Part shown: positions 1-10,945 of the stretch, piece by piece
Numbering within the stretch: position 1 is the first letter of the stretch
Layout of the letters: the number at the start of each line of letters is the position of its first letter
Assembly (NCBI GenBank): GCA_003586115.2
Contig: QVOM02000112.1
Coordinates: 105,237,153-105,301,152 of the forward strand
Direction: 5' to 3'
Length of the DNA: 64,000 nt
Source: Salvator merianae
Lineage: Eukaryota; Chordata; Lepidosauria; Squamata; Teiidae
Translations under genes and position numbers: made by a program
The notes under the pieces: generated by a model
Databases searched by the model: none
What the model saw: the letters and a program-made list of their open reading frames with translations, nothing else
Told to the model about the DNA's origin: nothing

Positions 1-600
1 TTTGAGGGCGAAAAATAATCAGGTCACTATTAACTCAATTAGACAGAGTCCAGCTGACAAGCACCTCCTCCTTACGAGGAGGGGAGGGCTCAGCGGTGTG
101 CGAAGTAGCCCCATTAGCTTCCATGGTTCAGAGCAGTAGCGAAAACAGGCTGACCTGACAGTTGTACCCACCTCTTGCCCACCGTTTCCAAAAAACAGAA
201 CTATATCTATCACGACACACTTCAATCAATTTTATTAATTCCTCGAAGTACTCTAGCCATCTGAGTCAGTTCTCATCCTCATGCGAGAGAAAATACCATC
301 TTTCGTCATTGCTTACACTACCTCTCTGCAACCTCTAGAGGCAGTGTATTGAGGCTGCGAAGCGTCAGTGCTTTGATGCGATGAAGCTGCTAGCAGCAAA
401 AAAAAGAGGGAGGTTTTTCGGCAAATGGTGAAGATCCCGAACTGCAGCGAAAGTCGCCAGGACCTTCGCCATTCGCATTCGCTGTTCGTTTTTCCTTTCG
501 CATTTCGTGCGAAGATGGAGAAAACACCATTTTCATGTGAAATTCGAATGCTACGAAGCTTCGTGCACGTCCCTAGTCAGCAGTCATCAGAGGCTTCCTG
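1..600. other. CpG-rich, ATTCG-rich unclassified stretch
   Basis: No exon recognised. The part from about 300 to 580 is unusually rich in CpG for intronic DNA and repeats short words such as ttcgc, attcg and gcgaag, including the palindrome cgaagcttcg near 555. This looks like a young or poorly methylated repeat copy, but I cannot name a family. Confidence 0.4.
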
Positions 601-2472
601 TGCATGAAAGCTTAGTCTCCATATATAGCATCCTATGCATCAAAGCTCCATACCCATGCTGGCTCCTTCCTGCAGCAGAGCCCTGCATACATGCCACCAA
701 GCTTGAACCCACGTGGTGAACCTTAACTGCCCTGTGTATGTCAAAGCCCCACCCCACAAAATGCTGAAATGGCGGGTTTCTGTGACCACGAGGGGTTGCT
801 GTCATATTTCACTACTGCTGGGGTTCCACTCAGGTGAGCTGTATCTCTTCATTTCCCTGGCCCATTCAGACTTCCTACACCCCTGGTTTAGGAGGGTCTT
901 AACTTGCAGATAAGAACAAGAAACCATTACTTGAAGTTCAGGTTTGAAGTCATGCCATTTCGAAACTGGGCAGAGGGGACAGACTAAATTAATTTTGGTA
1001 CTTGCTAAGCAACTACTTCAACCCTAAGCCTCACTGATCATTCAGATAGACTCCAAAAGACTCTGGCCGTCTATCTTCTGTTTCCCAGATTCTCAAAAAA
1101 TGCTGCCTAGGAAACAATCAAGCTGTGTGGGAGTTCCTTTTAAATTTCACAGAGAAGGGGAAAATGCAATCAATTCCTAAAAATGTTCAATAAGATAACT
1201 TTTTCTTTTTAAAAAAATGCATTACTTAATCAATGAAATCATGTCCTTATAGTATACTGTGGTTTTTGGCAAATGAATTGCTTGTGCTTCAAAAAACACT
1301 TTAAGCTTTTGCCAGTGCTGTGTGTATTTTAAAAAAGGTCCGGGGGGGGGGAGGGTTTTCCCGAAATGTCTGAATTCACACTCTCTCACTCTTTCCCATC
1401 CAAGCGGTTGTGACCATGAGTATCTCAGTCCCTTAAGGTTTTTTTTAATGCCCCGTGTGTGATGTCAGCCACACTTTGTGACTTATTGCCCTTAGTTAGA
1501 GAAACCTGCTGACAAGATTAGGATCAGCTATCCACTCACAATCACCTGTTGCCCAGTTAAGCAGATAGGATGCTATAGAGAAATTCCTTAAGCAACACAG
1601 TATGCTTTGGATTTTCTTTTGAGATATTTTAGTAACCTCTAAAAGAAGTTTTTGTTTTCTTAAAAGAGAAATTCAATACTCTGCCATTCTCCATTTAATC
1701 CGTATGAGTTAATATATTGATAGATGGTTGACTCCAGATTTGCAAAGTTGCAGATGCTTTGTGCTTCCTTTACAATTTCTCTCTGTTTCAACTTAGGCTG
1801 TTTCTGCGTGGTCTGGTATACCAGCACACAGAGTGGTCGAAGCCTCTGTTATCCACTCTGTTATCCCCCTGTTAGCACTCTCTGTTCATATTGGATGGAA
1901 CACGGGAGTAGGATACGGTGCCAAAATGGACGGTGCCTCCAATAGACCATTGACAAAGTAGTCAACAAATGGACTACTGTTATATACCATACCACAAAAA
2001 GTGTGTGGCCAGCACACCCCTGTGGGCTGGCATATTAGGGCCAGCCTCTTTTTGGTCAGGCACCTCAGTGCTAGAAGTGTGCCCCTGGGTGTACCTCCAA
2101 AAAGGTCTTGCCAGGAGCTTCCAAAGTTGGGCCCATGCTTTGAAGCCGAGCCCAGTCTTTAATCCTGGCAACCAAAACAGGCTGTTTGAAATGCAGACAG
2201 CCCTTGGAGCAGGCTATTGGTAGCCTGGTCCAGCATGGTGCAGGATAGCCTGGGCAGTGTAGAAATGGCCATAGGTTCTGCTTGGAGCAAGATATAAATA
2301 TTTTTTTAAAAAAATCAGTCTGCTTAATATTTTTAAGCTGGATGCCTGGTAGTCCATTCCACAAGCCTGAAAGCTGTATTCAGGGAGAAGCTGAAGTGTA
2401 TGATTCAGTAACATATCTTCCATTATAGACTTGCACATTATCCCATTTGAAATTATTGAACAACTCTAGCCA
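601..2472. other. Intronic sequence without recognised features
   Basis: No exon, RNA gene or clear repeat family recognised. There is a G run near 1340. The stretch from about 2010 to 2400 contains tcttgccaggagcttcc-like, repeat-looking sequence that I could not assign. Short open frames here show no family similarity. Confidence 0.5.
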
Positions 2473-2654
2473 GGCTGTGATCAGACATGGCAAAAAAAAA
2501 GCATCTCTGAAGCACCTCTGAGAAGGCTTAGAGATGGGATTGTTCACACACCATTCTGCCCCTCCCCCTCTCACGAACATTAGAGAAGGTTGGGGACATG
2601 AGGGCCACACACTGTCTCTCTGAGGCACCCTTTTTGTTATGTCTGAACACAGCC
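2473..2654. mobile_element. Small DNA transposon (MITE), family R1, copy 1
   Basis: About 182 bp bounded by inverted termini: GGCTGTGATCAGACAT on the left and the complement of GGCTGTGTTCAGACAT on the right. Four similar copies lie in the window (also at 36194, 49405 and 50818), with fragments at 17040 and 60640. It has no coding capacity, so it is a non-autonomous element. The autonomous partner is unknown; the copy at 49405 has TTA on both sides, which would fit a PIF/Harbinger-type transposase. Confidence 0.75.
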
Positions 2655-5034
2655 TAGGTGATGCAATGGTTTAAGTCAGAATCTGGATGGTGCCAAAGTG
2701 GCACCATGGGAATGATCAAAGGACATCAGAAATGCACATCCCCACACCCATCAAACACCCATCCTACCATAAATGCTGTCAACAGCACTTTGGGGGCAGA
2801 GTGGGAGAAAACACTCTGCCAGCACTTTCTCATGATCTTCCACCCCATTGCTGTGTATTGTTAAAGGTGCAGAAGATTTACCTCCAGCATTTCCTTAAGG
2901 GCGAAAATCACAGCCAAGTTTCAGAAAGCACTGGAAATAGCCAGCTTTCTTAAACCATTTGCTATATTCTCCAAAATAGACCCAGCCAGAAACAGTGAGC
3001 CCAGAGGACAAACGTTCTCCAGCTCTGATGCTTTCATGGCCAAGAGTGGGAGAGGGATCCTGCTATAGCCCCTATAACCGCAGGAACTGCAGTTGTGCGT
3101 AGCCTGCCTGAAACACTGCTGAGCGGTGTTATATGCATCTTTAAAGGCAGGGCTTAGAAGGTATGAGTGGGAACCAGAGAATTACGAGATCTGCTCTTAA
3201 TACCTTGCACACCATTTGTTTACATATACTTTACACTCTTGTGATTCTCTTCTTTTAATCATAGGAGGCCTTTTTTTCTGAAAACTCCTGTACTATGAGA
3301 TTGCTTCTTCTCCACCAGAAATGTAGGCAATCTACATTTGGAGAACTGCCTGAAGCTAACCACAATGTTGAAATATTTTCAGAAACCAAATACAGTGCCC
3401 AAATAATAAGACACACAACACTGTGTAAGACATCCAGATTCCTTTAAAAAACAAACACTTGTATTCATGCCTTCACTGTAATCCTTTCCGTCATCAGCAC
3501 AGAGCTTGCTTATAAGAAGTATATATAACTGGTGGCTTTAAAACTTCAGTACAAATGTTGCTTGGTTTTTAAAAGGTCTAGCAGAATGTTTCAAACCACA
3601 TTAAAGTGTAATTTTCTCACTATGCAAGTTGCTGGTCAATTATACACTGGCAAATGTATCATCAAACCACAGTCTGGAATGATTGCGGGCATCAAGTGAG
3701 AAGATACTACAGATTCTAATTAGCACAAGCCGGTCTAACAGTGAGCGTCATGCTGTAGTCTGGTTGAGTTCAAACTGACTGCAATTAGTGCATTTAGAGA
3801 AAAGGACTAGAACAAAGACTGTTTCACATGGTTCCTCACACACCCATTTATAAAGGTGAGATAGAAGGTGACAGGAGAGGCTTCAATCAGGAAATCCTGG
3901 AGACACTCTGTTAATCACAATAGGACAGTAATGATCTAAATTAAAAGGCTTGCATGTTTAAGAGATGGACAATGTTTGGGTAGGTGTGGGTCAGGATTCT
4001 CTCCAGGCCGTGCAGCTGAGCTGCAGTGCACAGAGCTGGTGCTTGATGAGGTTTCTGCATGCAGCCCAAAGAACAACCATACATTCATCTGAGCGCTTGC
4101 TTATCTATCCACTCACTTAAAAGTCTCTTTCCTTTGTTCTCTACATTTGTGCAAAGCAAGATGGAAAGAGATTTCATAAACAAGCAGGCAGAGGATTGGG
4201 CAGTTGTTCTACAGCCAAGTATTTGCAGCTTTAATTGCTCTACTAAGCTTTGATTTCAAAATATTATGAATCCTTTTTGTGTACTCAACCCTTGTTTTCT
4301 TTTCCACTTTATACTGAATATCTTCAGATTGTAAAATTTCCAATGGTTATAATTTTCTGCCTTATCAAAGCTTCTAACTAGATCTCCATTGCCAGATTTT
4401 ATTCCATTGATTTAACAATTTCTTCTCAATTATTTGATAATGCACAATTTTCAGTTCCAAATTCCACTGCTTTGTCTTAATTAAGTGCATTTATTAGCGA
4501 TTCATTTTCTGCTGGCAGGTTTCTTGTATAATTTTAGGCCCTCAACATACAGAAGATGAGTTATTTTACAATTTTGTTTGGATATTCCATAACCACAGTT
4601 TACTGATAATGGCATTAGATCATGATAAGTAGGAGGGTGAAAGGGAATCACCTTGAAATATTGCTGATGTGATGTTGAGTCTTTAAAGTTCTGCACCATT
4701 AACTGTTAGCAGGGTGTTGCACCTTTTCATTGCTGCTATTTTTGAAGATTTCTTGATACTTCTCAACCCATGTGTGACAAGGAATCAAAGAATACTTTTT
4801 GTATTCAGTCCATGTGATCTGTAAATTTGCTTCTTCATTTGCATTCCTTTAAAACGGTATTGATTTTAATTTGTCACTGTAAAACAGTCAAATCCTAATT
4901 GATAAAGTAATAATAACAAAATGATTGCATTGTAGAAGTGCAATTACAGTAGCTCAAAATGAGGAACTCATAGAAAACTTTATTTCTGTAGTATGTTTTG
5001 GAAGTTTCCTGAGAATAAATTGGGGTGAATTAAG
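2655..5034. other. Intronic sequence without recognised features
   Basis: No exon or clear mobile element seen. The sequence is moderately AT-rich and looks like old unique intronic DNA, with a few T-rich stretches around 4250-4500. Confidence 0.5.
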
Positions 5035-5700
5035 AACATACGAAATGCCCCACTGGATCAGTCTTATGCCCAGGGTTGTCAACTTTGACTAAAATCAGCC
5101 GTGTAATCAGACACAGCTGACCTTTTTCTGGCTTTTTGTGTGGCTAGGAAAATTAGTCTGGCTGATTATCTGGCAGCCCTGCTTCTGGCCCATCTAGTCT
5201 AGCAGTCTGCTCCCACAGCAGCCAACCAGCTGCACAGGAACGCCCAGCAACAGGACTTGAGCACACAGCTTGCTCTCCTCTCAGTCTCCCAACAGCTGGC
5301 CTTTGGAGGCAGACCACCTCTTACTGCCATCAGGGCTAATAGCCCTTGATAGCCCTGACTTCCGTAAAGTGCTCCAAACCCTTTTTGAAACCTTCCAAGC
5401 TGGTAGCCAACACCACATCTTATGCTAACAAATTGCAAAGTTTCCAATAGTTAACCTTTGGAAATATTTCCATTTGTCTGTCCTGGTTCGTCCAGGATTC
5501 AGTTTCAGTGGGTGATCTGTGGTTCTAGTATTCTGAGAAAGGGAGAAGCTTTGTTCACACCGTATATCATTTAATGCACCTCTGTTATGCTTCTTACCCA
5601 TCTTCCTTCTGAATTAAAAAGCCACAGATCTTGCTTCCCCAGTCCCTTGATTATCTTAGTCATCCTTCTCCGAGCCTACCTCATCTAGTTAAGTGTTTGG
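5035..5700 (-). mobile_element. CR1 LINE 3' end, reverse orientation, interrupted
   Basis: Reads on the complementary strand as an old CR1-family 3' region: ttaagaacata at the left edge, then the signature catctagtctagcagtctg, then diverged sequence that matches the other CR1 copies in order (tccaaaccctttttgaa, then a stretch ending near tgattatcttagtcatcc). It is interrupted by a 111-bp element at 5071-5181. It is much more diverged than the copies at 10463 and 35318. Confidence 0.8.
5071..5181. mobile_element. Small hAT-like MITE inserted in CR1
   Basis: About 111 bp with inverted termini: CAGGGTTGTCAAC on the left and the complement of CAGGGCTGCCAGA on the right. Flanking 8-mers cttatgcc and cttctggc agree at 6 of 8 positions, fitting an old 8-bp hAT target duplication. 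Removing it restores a continuous CR1 sequence. The hAT assignment is inference from the CAGGG termini and the 8-bp flank. Confidence 0.65.
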
Positions 5701-6350
5701 GGAGTTTTTTTTGGCAGAGAACAATGAAATGAATAAGAATTTAATTTATTTCACCACTAACAAAATATATAATGAAATTACAAAAAACAATACAGTTATA
5801 TATTTACATATATGCCCATTACAAGACAAAACAGTATAACACATGCAATATCATATATCATAACACCTAACATTAAATATTATGCCATATTCACTGAATG
5901 TCAAATTGTTATTATACTGTTGTTGTTGTTGTTATAATTATATAGGCAATAATAAATGTAATATATGTTACATATATAGTGTTATTTACGACTATACATG
6001 TAATAATACTAATACTATATATAATTAAATATTCTGAGCATATTAATATGAATATAAATCATATAATCATATATATAATCATAATAGTATAATTATTATA
6101 TAAGTAGTTGACCGTATATATTTGCAATATAAATATAAAAATACCTAAATTAATTTCAAATGTACCTGATATAAGCATGTGACAATAGATTATTTCTAAA
6201 TTAGATTCATATTATAAAAGAGTGACTAATAATATACTGAGTAAAAATAAAATATATACCTATATTCTAATATATAAAAAGGGGTCAAATGTTGTTATAA
6301 TTCATATTTAAAACTCTAAGTCTCCAAACTATTAAACTAATTGGTTTTTT
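5701..6350. repeat. AT-rich island
   Basis: A long, strongly AT-rich tract full of tata and ataat words, with a short (TGT)n near 5925. It starts with a T-run followed by ggcagagaacaatg. The first part (5745-5830) resembles the A/T-rich 3' tail of the L1-type copy at 61362, so it may have begun as a LINE tail that then expanded. Confidence 0.6.
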
Positions 6351-6833
6351 GCACTAGTTGTTATGAACTGCCTGGAGTTTCAGATAGGATATCCCCCAGC
6401 TGTAGCTGTGGAGGAATTGAACTAGAGATCTTATCAGTGCAAAACAAACACCCTGGTCATCATACACAGAAGAACAGCAAACTGCCATGTTCTCAGCTAC
6501 TGAATCAGCAGGTAGCCATGGTTACTAGGCTGATGCATGTCATTAGAAGCCTTTTTAGGCTACATCTACACACAGTATTTTTTAAAAATGTCTGAAACAT
6601 GGCTTAGAGATTGTATCTGACACATTTAAGATGAGGGTTGGAATGGGAATTCTAGCTGACATATACTACCACCTCTACACTGCTTTTGCACAACCTTTTT
6701 AATGCATGTGGATTCAGTCTTAATAAGGCTACCTCCAGACATCACTTATTTATTCTGCAGTTTACTGATTTACCTGTATAAAACATATCCAGAATTATCA
6801 CTCATTGTCTAAACATTAAATCAATACTCCACA

Positions 6834-6837
<4 letters not shown>
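6351..6837. other. Intronic sequence without recognised features
   Basis: Nothing firmly recognised. Near 6553 and 6728 are two similar phrases (ggctacatctacaca and ggctacctccagaca) in the same orientation, perhaps a small repeat. Confidence 0.4.
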
Positions 6838-6880
<43 letters not shown>

Positions 6881-6912
6881 CATCATCATCATCATCATTA
6901 TTATTATTATTT
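6838..6912. repeat. (TTA)n/(ATC)n microsatellite
   Basis: A compound trinucleotide run: TTA/ATT units, then a block of ATC units, then ATT units again. It directly abuts the LINE-tail-like sequence at 6913, so it probably grew from a retrotransposon tail. Confidence 0.95.
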
Positions 6913-7095
6913 CAGTTTCTACCCCACTCTGTACTGAGGGGTCCCAGGGCGGCTTACAAAAACATACAAAAACTATTGCAATAAAAACACCATAAAAAAA
7001 TTATAAACATCATAAAAACTATTTCATAACCCCCACCCTAAAACCATCCTAGCCCAACAATACAGCAGATATTACAGCTGCAAGATTTTCTTTCC
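6913..7095 (-). mobile_element. LINE/SINE 3' tail fragment, reverse orientation
   Basis: The phrase ctaccccactctgtact followed by cagggcggcttacaaaaac is the reverse of the widespread squamate L2-type tail, which carries a GGGCGG-AGTG core before a short tandem repeat. The A-rich remainder to 7095 belongs to the same insertion. Similar tails lie at 10378, 14490, 33979 and 52630. Confidence 0.55.
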
Positions 7096-7208
7096 ATGTG
7101 TCCATGTGATCTGATGCTCCCATCACACCATACAGGTGGCCAACAGTATCACCTGAAGTATTTCTGGTAGCGACACCTCATGCTGAACTCTCGCTGTACT
7201 TCTGGTCC

Positions 7209-7396
7209 AGTAATCCAGACAGAGCTGTAATTATGGAATAACAGGATATGGTGCTATGAGAGTTAATTTTACCAGATTAATGATAACTGTTAAATTGGGT
7301 CTATATTCCGGGACTGTATCAACAGTACCATGATTACGTCTGGCAAATCAGGTACAATTATGAAATAATGATGGGAGGTCGACCCTGTCTGGATAC
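7209..7396. mobile_element. Small DNA transposon (MITE), family R4, copy 1
   Basis: Termini are inverted: gtaatccagacagag on the left and the complement of gtatccagacagggtc on the right. The inside contains ggaataacaggatat, shared in inverted orientation with the second copy at 45444. No coding capacity. Confidence 0.6.
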
Positions 7397-9699
7397 ATTC
7401 TAAGATATTTGAAGGGCTGACAGGGTTGTAAGCTCCCTCCATTGCTCTGGGAAACCACAATTTCTTATTCTTGTCACAGATTTCTCTGAAATTGGTCTCG
7501 AAGGATTGGGATACACTGTCACCTAACTGACATTATTTGCATTTACTGAAAACAAAATCAGCTTCCTATACTGTCTGGATGTAAAGTGAAAACAGAGGAA
7601 AGCATCTTGGAAAGATAATGGAGAAGAAGAAAAGGAAGCGAGAAAACAGAGAGAGACCGTGTCCTTTGAGTCAGGATAAGGGGCAGTTAGTTGCATTAGG
7701 CAAGACAGAGATGACTTTAGAGAGGAAGCCTGTTTTTGACTGAATGGGATGAGAGCCAATCAGAATAGATGCCGTCTTTTTCCCATTAATTTGCCAGTAG
7801 CATCCAGTTTTGCTATAATACATTTCCCCTCATAGTTACTTTTAGTGATGCCAGGCTGCACATGATGTATTTGTATCTGAAGCAATATGTTGCCAAAGAT
7901 TCAATACTTATTTTGAAGGTAATGCAAATTCTCCTAAGTGGGGAAGTGGTTGCCAAATTTCTCAAAATGATGTTTTTTGAGTTTAATCTTTCATTTTAAG
8001 GCCATATCCCAAAATTTTGTATACCCTGGACCTTTCCATGTGGGACATTATTCTGTGATAAGAAGGATCTTCTGCATGCTAGTGCAAATTACAGTAGGCC
8101 CTGCCCCCTCCTAGCATGTTCTGTCTGAAGTGGATGGAGTGTAGACTGGACTAGGGTGCCCAAAATGGTGCCCTAACCCAGTTTACGGATAGACCTCAAC
8201 ATAGAGGTCTGCCGACATGTTAAGAGTAACATATTGGACCATGGAGGCATTTGGCTATCACATATTTGTGGTCCGGTGTACCACAGGGGATCCTTTAACA
8301 GGATGCACTGCCAAAAACGATCCCCCTGGGAGGCATCATCACTGACTCCAAAGCTGGTGTGAACTTTTTTGGAGCTGGTTCTGGAGTTGGCATGGGACAG
8401 ATCACCCCAGTATGGATGACCTTGTCCTATGCCAGAAGCAACCTGGCCCAGCTTGGGTTGGGTTGTATATCCCAGGATGGGGCAGGCACTTGAGGGTTCG
8501 CCTTAAACCTCTTTCATCCACTCAGCCATCTTCCTTGTACAAAATGTAGAAAAGAAAAGGAAGAAAGAGAAAAGTAGCAAAAAGGATCTGACTGAATAAA
8601 GACTACAGATGTTGCGGGGTTTTTTTAAAACTTTTTGTTTAAAATTACCTGTCCTGGGACTTCTGGTAACGGACAGCTTATAAATACATAAAATAAACAT
8701 GTAGTGGGCAGAAATTTCCAGGATTGGCTTTAACTGGAGTTTTCAGCCCTAGCTGACTTTTTAGGAGAACTTGCTTGTGGTAGTTTAGAGATCAATTCAG
8801 CTGGCTCAAGATGATAATGTAGGTACCAATTTTAAGCAGCCATCAGATGTTTAGTTGGGCTGTTCCCAGACTTCCTTTACTGTTGTTATTCCAAGTTCAT
8901 CTTATGAGATTCCATTAGATGACACATCAAAACTCACAGAGAATTTTGAGTGAGTCAGAAAACACTCATAATGGATAGTGTAGTGGTCTGTCCTAAAGAA
9001 AATAAAAAATATTTTTATCATCTTTCCATTATAAACCATTGTGCAAAGCACTCATGTTCAAGTGATCAGAAATGTCTACAGTGACCTTCCCCAGCTCTGT
9101 AAAAAAAAAAAAATGTCTGACCTATAATTAGATCCAGGTGCATTTACAATTTTTACTATCTGGTGAACAATGCTCTTAAGCCTGTCTATTTAGCTGGAAG
9201 ACAATTTCACTGTACTCAGAGTCGATGGGATTAAATCAGTTTAAATTCTGTGGTCTCAGGCTAAACTCATATGCATTTTCCCCCTATCCTCAGCACAAGT
9301 GGAATTGATTCACTGATGTGCTGATCTCAGCATCCAGATACAGGCTTTAGATATAGGAAGAACTCTTAGATGATTTTATATTGCTATAACAAGCAAAAGC
9401 TGTAACATGTACAGCTTTAAGCTAAAGCTCACGTCAAAACAGGTCTAACATAAATAGCAGAATTGCTAATGTGGTTCAGAAAAAAACAAAAATAACACCA
9501 TTCCTACTGTATTTATAACATACCCTGTCTTGGAATCATGGAAGAGGATTTTACATAATTTCTTTGCTAGGTTAGCACCATACAATACACATATAGACTT
9601 CCAAGAGCAGCTTATGAATGTGTTTTGCAGAGTCAGTAATGAGAGATAGGAATTGGTGTAGGAAATGTCTGCACAAGTTCCATTTATTGTTTGTATTTA
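7397..9699. other. Intronic sequence without recognised features
   Basis: No exon recognised. There is a poly-A run at 9101-9113. The stretch 8040-8480 reads like old repeat material but matches nothing else in the window. Confidence 0.5.
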
Positions 9700-9880
9700 G
9701 CTGTTATTGTTGGGTATCACTGAGTTGTGGCCGTCTCCTGGTTGATTGCTTGAGCCCCTCTATGGGCATCTTTATGTAGTTTTCTTGGCAGAAATGTAGA
9801 AGTGGTTTGGCATTGCCTATTTCTGGGGAGAGGCTAGGGATTGAACTGGTAACCCTCTGCTTTCCAGGCTTCAGCCTTTC
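9700..9880 (-). mobile_element. tRNA-derived SINE, reverse orientation
   Basis: Begins ttgttgggtatcactgag and includes gttttcttggcagaaatg, then the complement of a degenerate tRNA B box (ggattgaactggtaaccc). The same order of blocks occurs at 14222, 38910 and 54366. The tRNA-like head is truncated here. The arrangement (tRNA head, CAACAA-type tail) is consistent with the Sauria-SINE type, whose tail is related to BovB; this is inference. Confidence 0.8.
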
Positions 9881-10462
9881 CCTCAGTTTGTATTTATATC
9901 TCTCCCTAATTCAGCATATTGCCTCTGATCATAGAAAAAGATGCAACTCACAGACTTGGACCTTGAGATGGGTACTCAGGCAGTAGCATAAGAGGAAACC
10001 TCAGTTCCCTCCAGTGACATCAGCAGCTGGTTTGGGTGGACATAACCTAGGCCGTCTCCAGATGGTTAGAGGTAATGCAGACTCAAAAGAAGATCTCCCA
10101 GTTGCCTCTTGTTGCCCCTCAAGAAGACGTGAAAAGCAGTTGTGGGGCTTACCTTGCATGTCTCCTGGCTGCTTCTAAAATGAATTCTCTTCGTGTTACC
10201 AGTCAAGTGCCCGCCCACTTCCTTTTGTTGGTTTTTTTTCCTTTTTTCGCACACTTGGCAGGTTTCTGGTAATGCAAAGAGAGCTCATCTCAGAGGCTGC
10301 TGGCAGATGTGCAGATAAGGGGAACTGTTACAGGAAACCCAGTATTATTGCTGACTTTCCCATAATAGCGATATATCAGGCTTGTTTGTTTACATTTTTA
10401 TTCCACCCTATACCCAAAAGTCTCAGGGCAGGTTACAGCAACAAAAAACAAGATGTTTTAAG
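9881..10462. other. Intronic sequence with a short LINE-tail fragment
   Basis: Mostly unassigned. At 10378-10440, a phrase containing attccaccctatacccaaa and cagggcaggttacagc is a reverse L2-type tail like that at 6913. The part from about 10048 (aggccgtctccagatgg) may be the edge of a small DNA transposon, but I could not find its other end. Confidence 0.45.
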
Positions 10463-10945
10463 AGGAGGCCTGATTTGAAGTATATAAAATCATGCATGGT
10501 ATGGATAAGGTGGATAGAAATGCTTTTCTCTGTCACACAGCACTAGGACCATGGGGCACTCTTTGAAGCTGATGGGTAGGAGAGTTAGGACCAACAAGGG
10601 GAAGTATTTTTTCACCCAGAGGGTCATTGGTCTATGGAAATTATTACCAGAAGCGGTGGTGACACCAATCAGCCTGGATAGGTTTAAGAATGGATTGGAC
10701 AGATTCATGGAGGTCAGGTGTATCAATGGCTACTAGAATGGATGCCTTGGTACTGCCTCCAGGTCGAAAAGGCAGGCAGAATGTCTATAAAACCATTTGC
10801 AGGAAGTCAACAGCAGGTGAAGGTTTTGCCTTTGTTTACTGCTTCAGAATGCCCAGAAGCAATTGGTGGGCCACTGTGTGAAGCGGAATGCTGGACTAAA
10901 TGTGCCGTGGCCTGATCCAGCAGCACTCCTCTTATGTTCTAAGAT
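10463..10945 (+). mobile_element. CR1 LINE 3' end, forward
   Basis: Contains the last part of CR1 ORF2 in a broken frame (peptides such as KYFFTQRVIGLWKLLPEAV and a conserved terminus VRCINGY followed by a stop), then the 3' untranslated region. That region holds ctgcctccagg, ggtgaaggttttgcctttg and tggtgggccactgtgtga, and ends in cttatgttct. The same C-terminus appears in the copies at 12748 and 35318. 5'-truncated, inactive. Confidence 0.9.

Noticed and set aside
6838..6912. CRISPR-like or regulatory repeat
   Set aside because: It is a simple trinucleotide microsatellite; there are no spacers, and the organism is a vertebrate.
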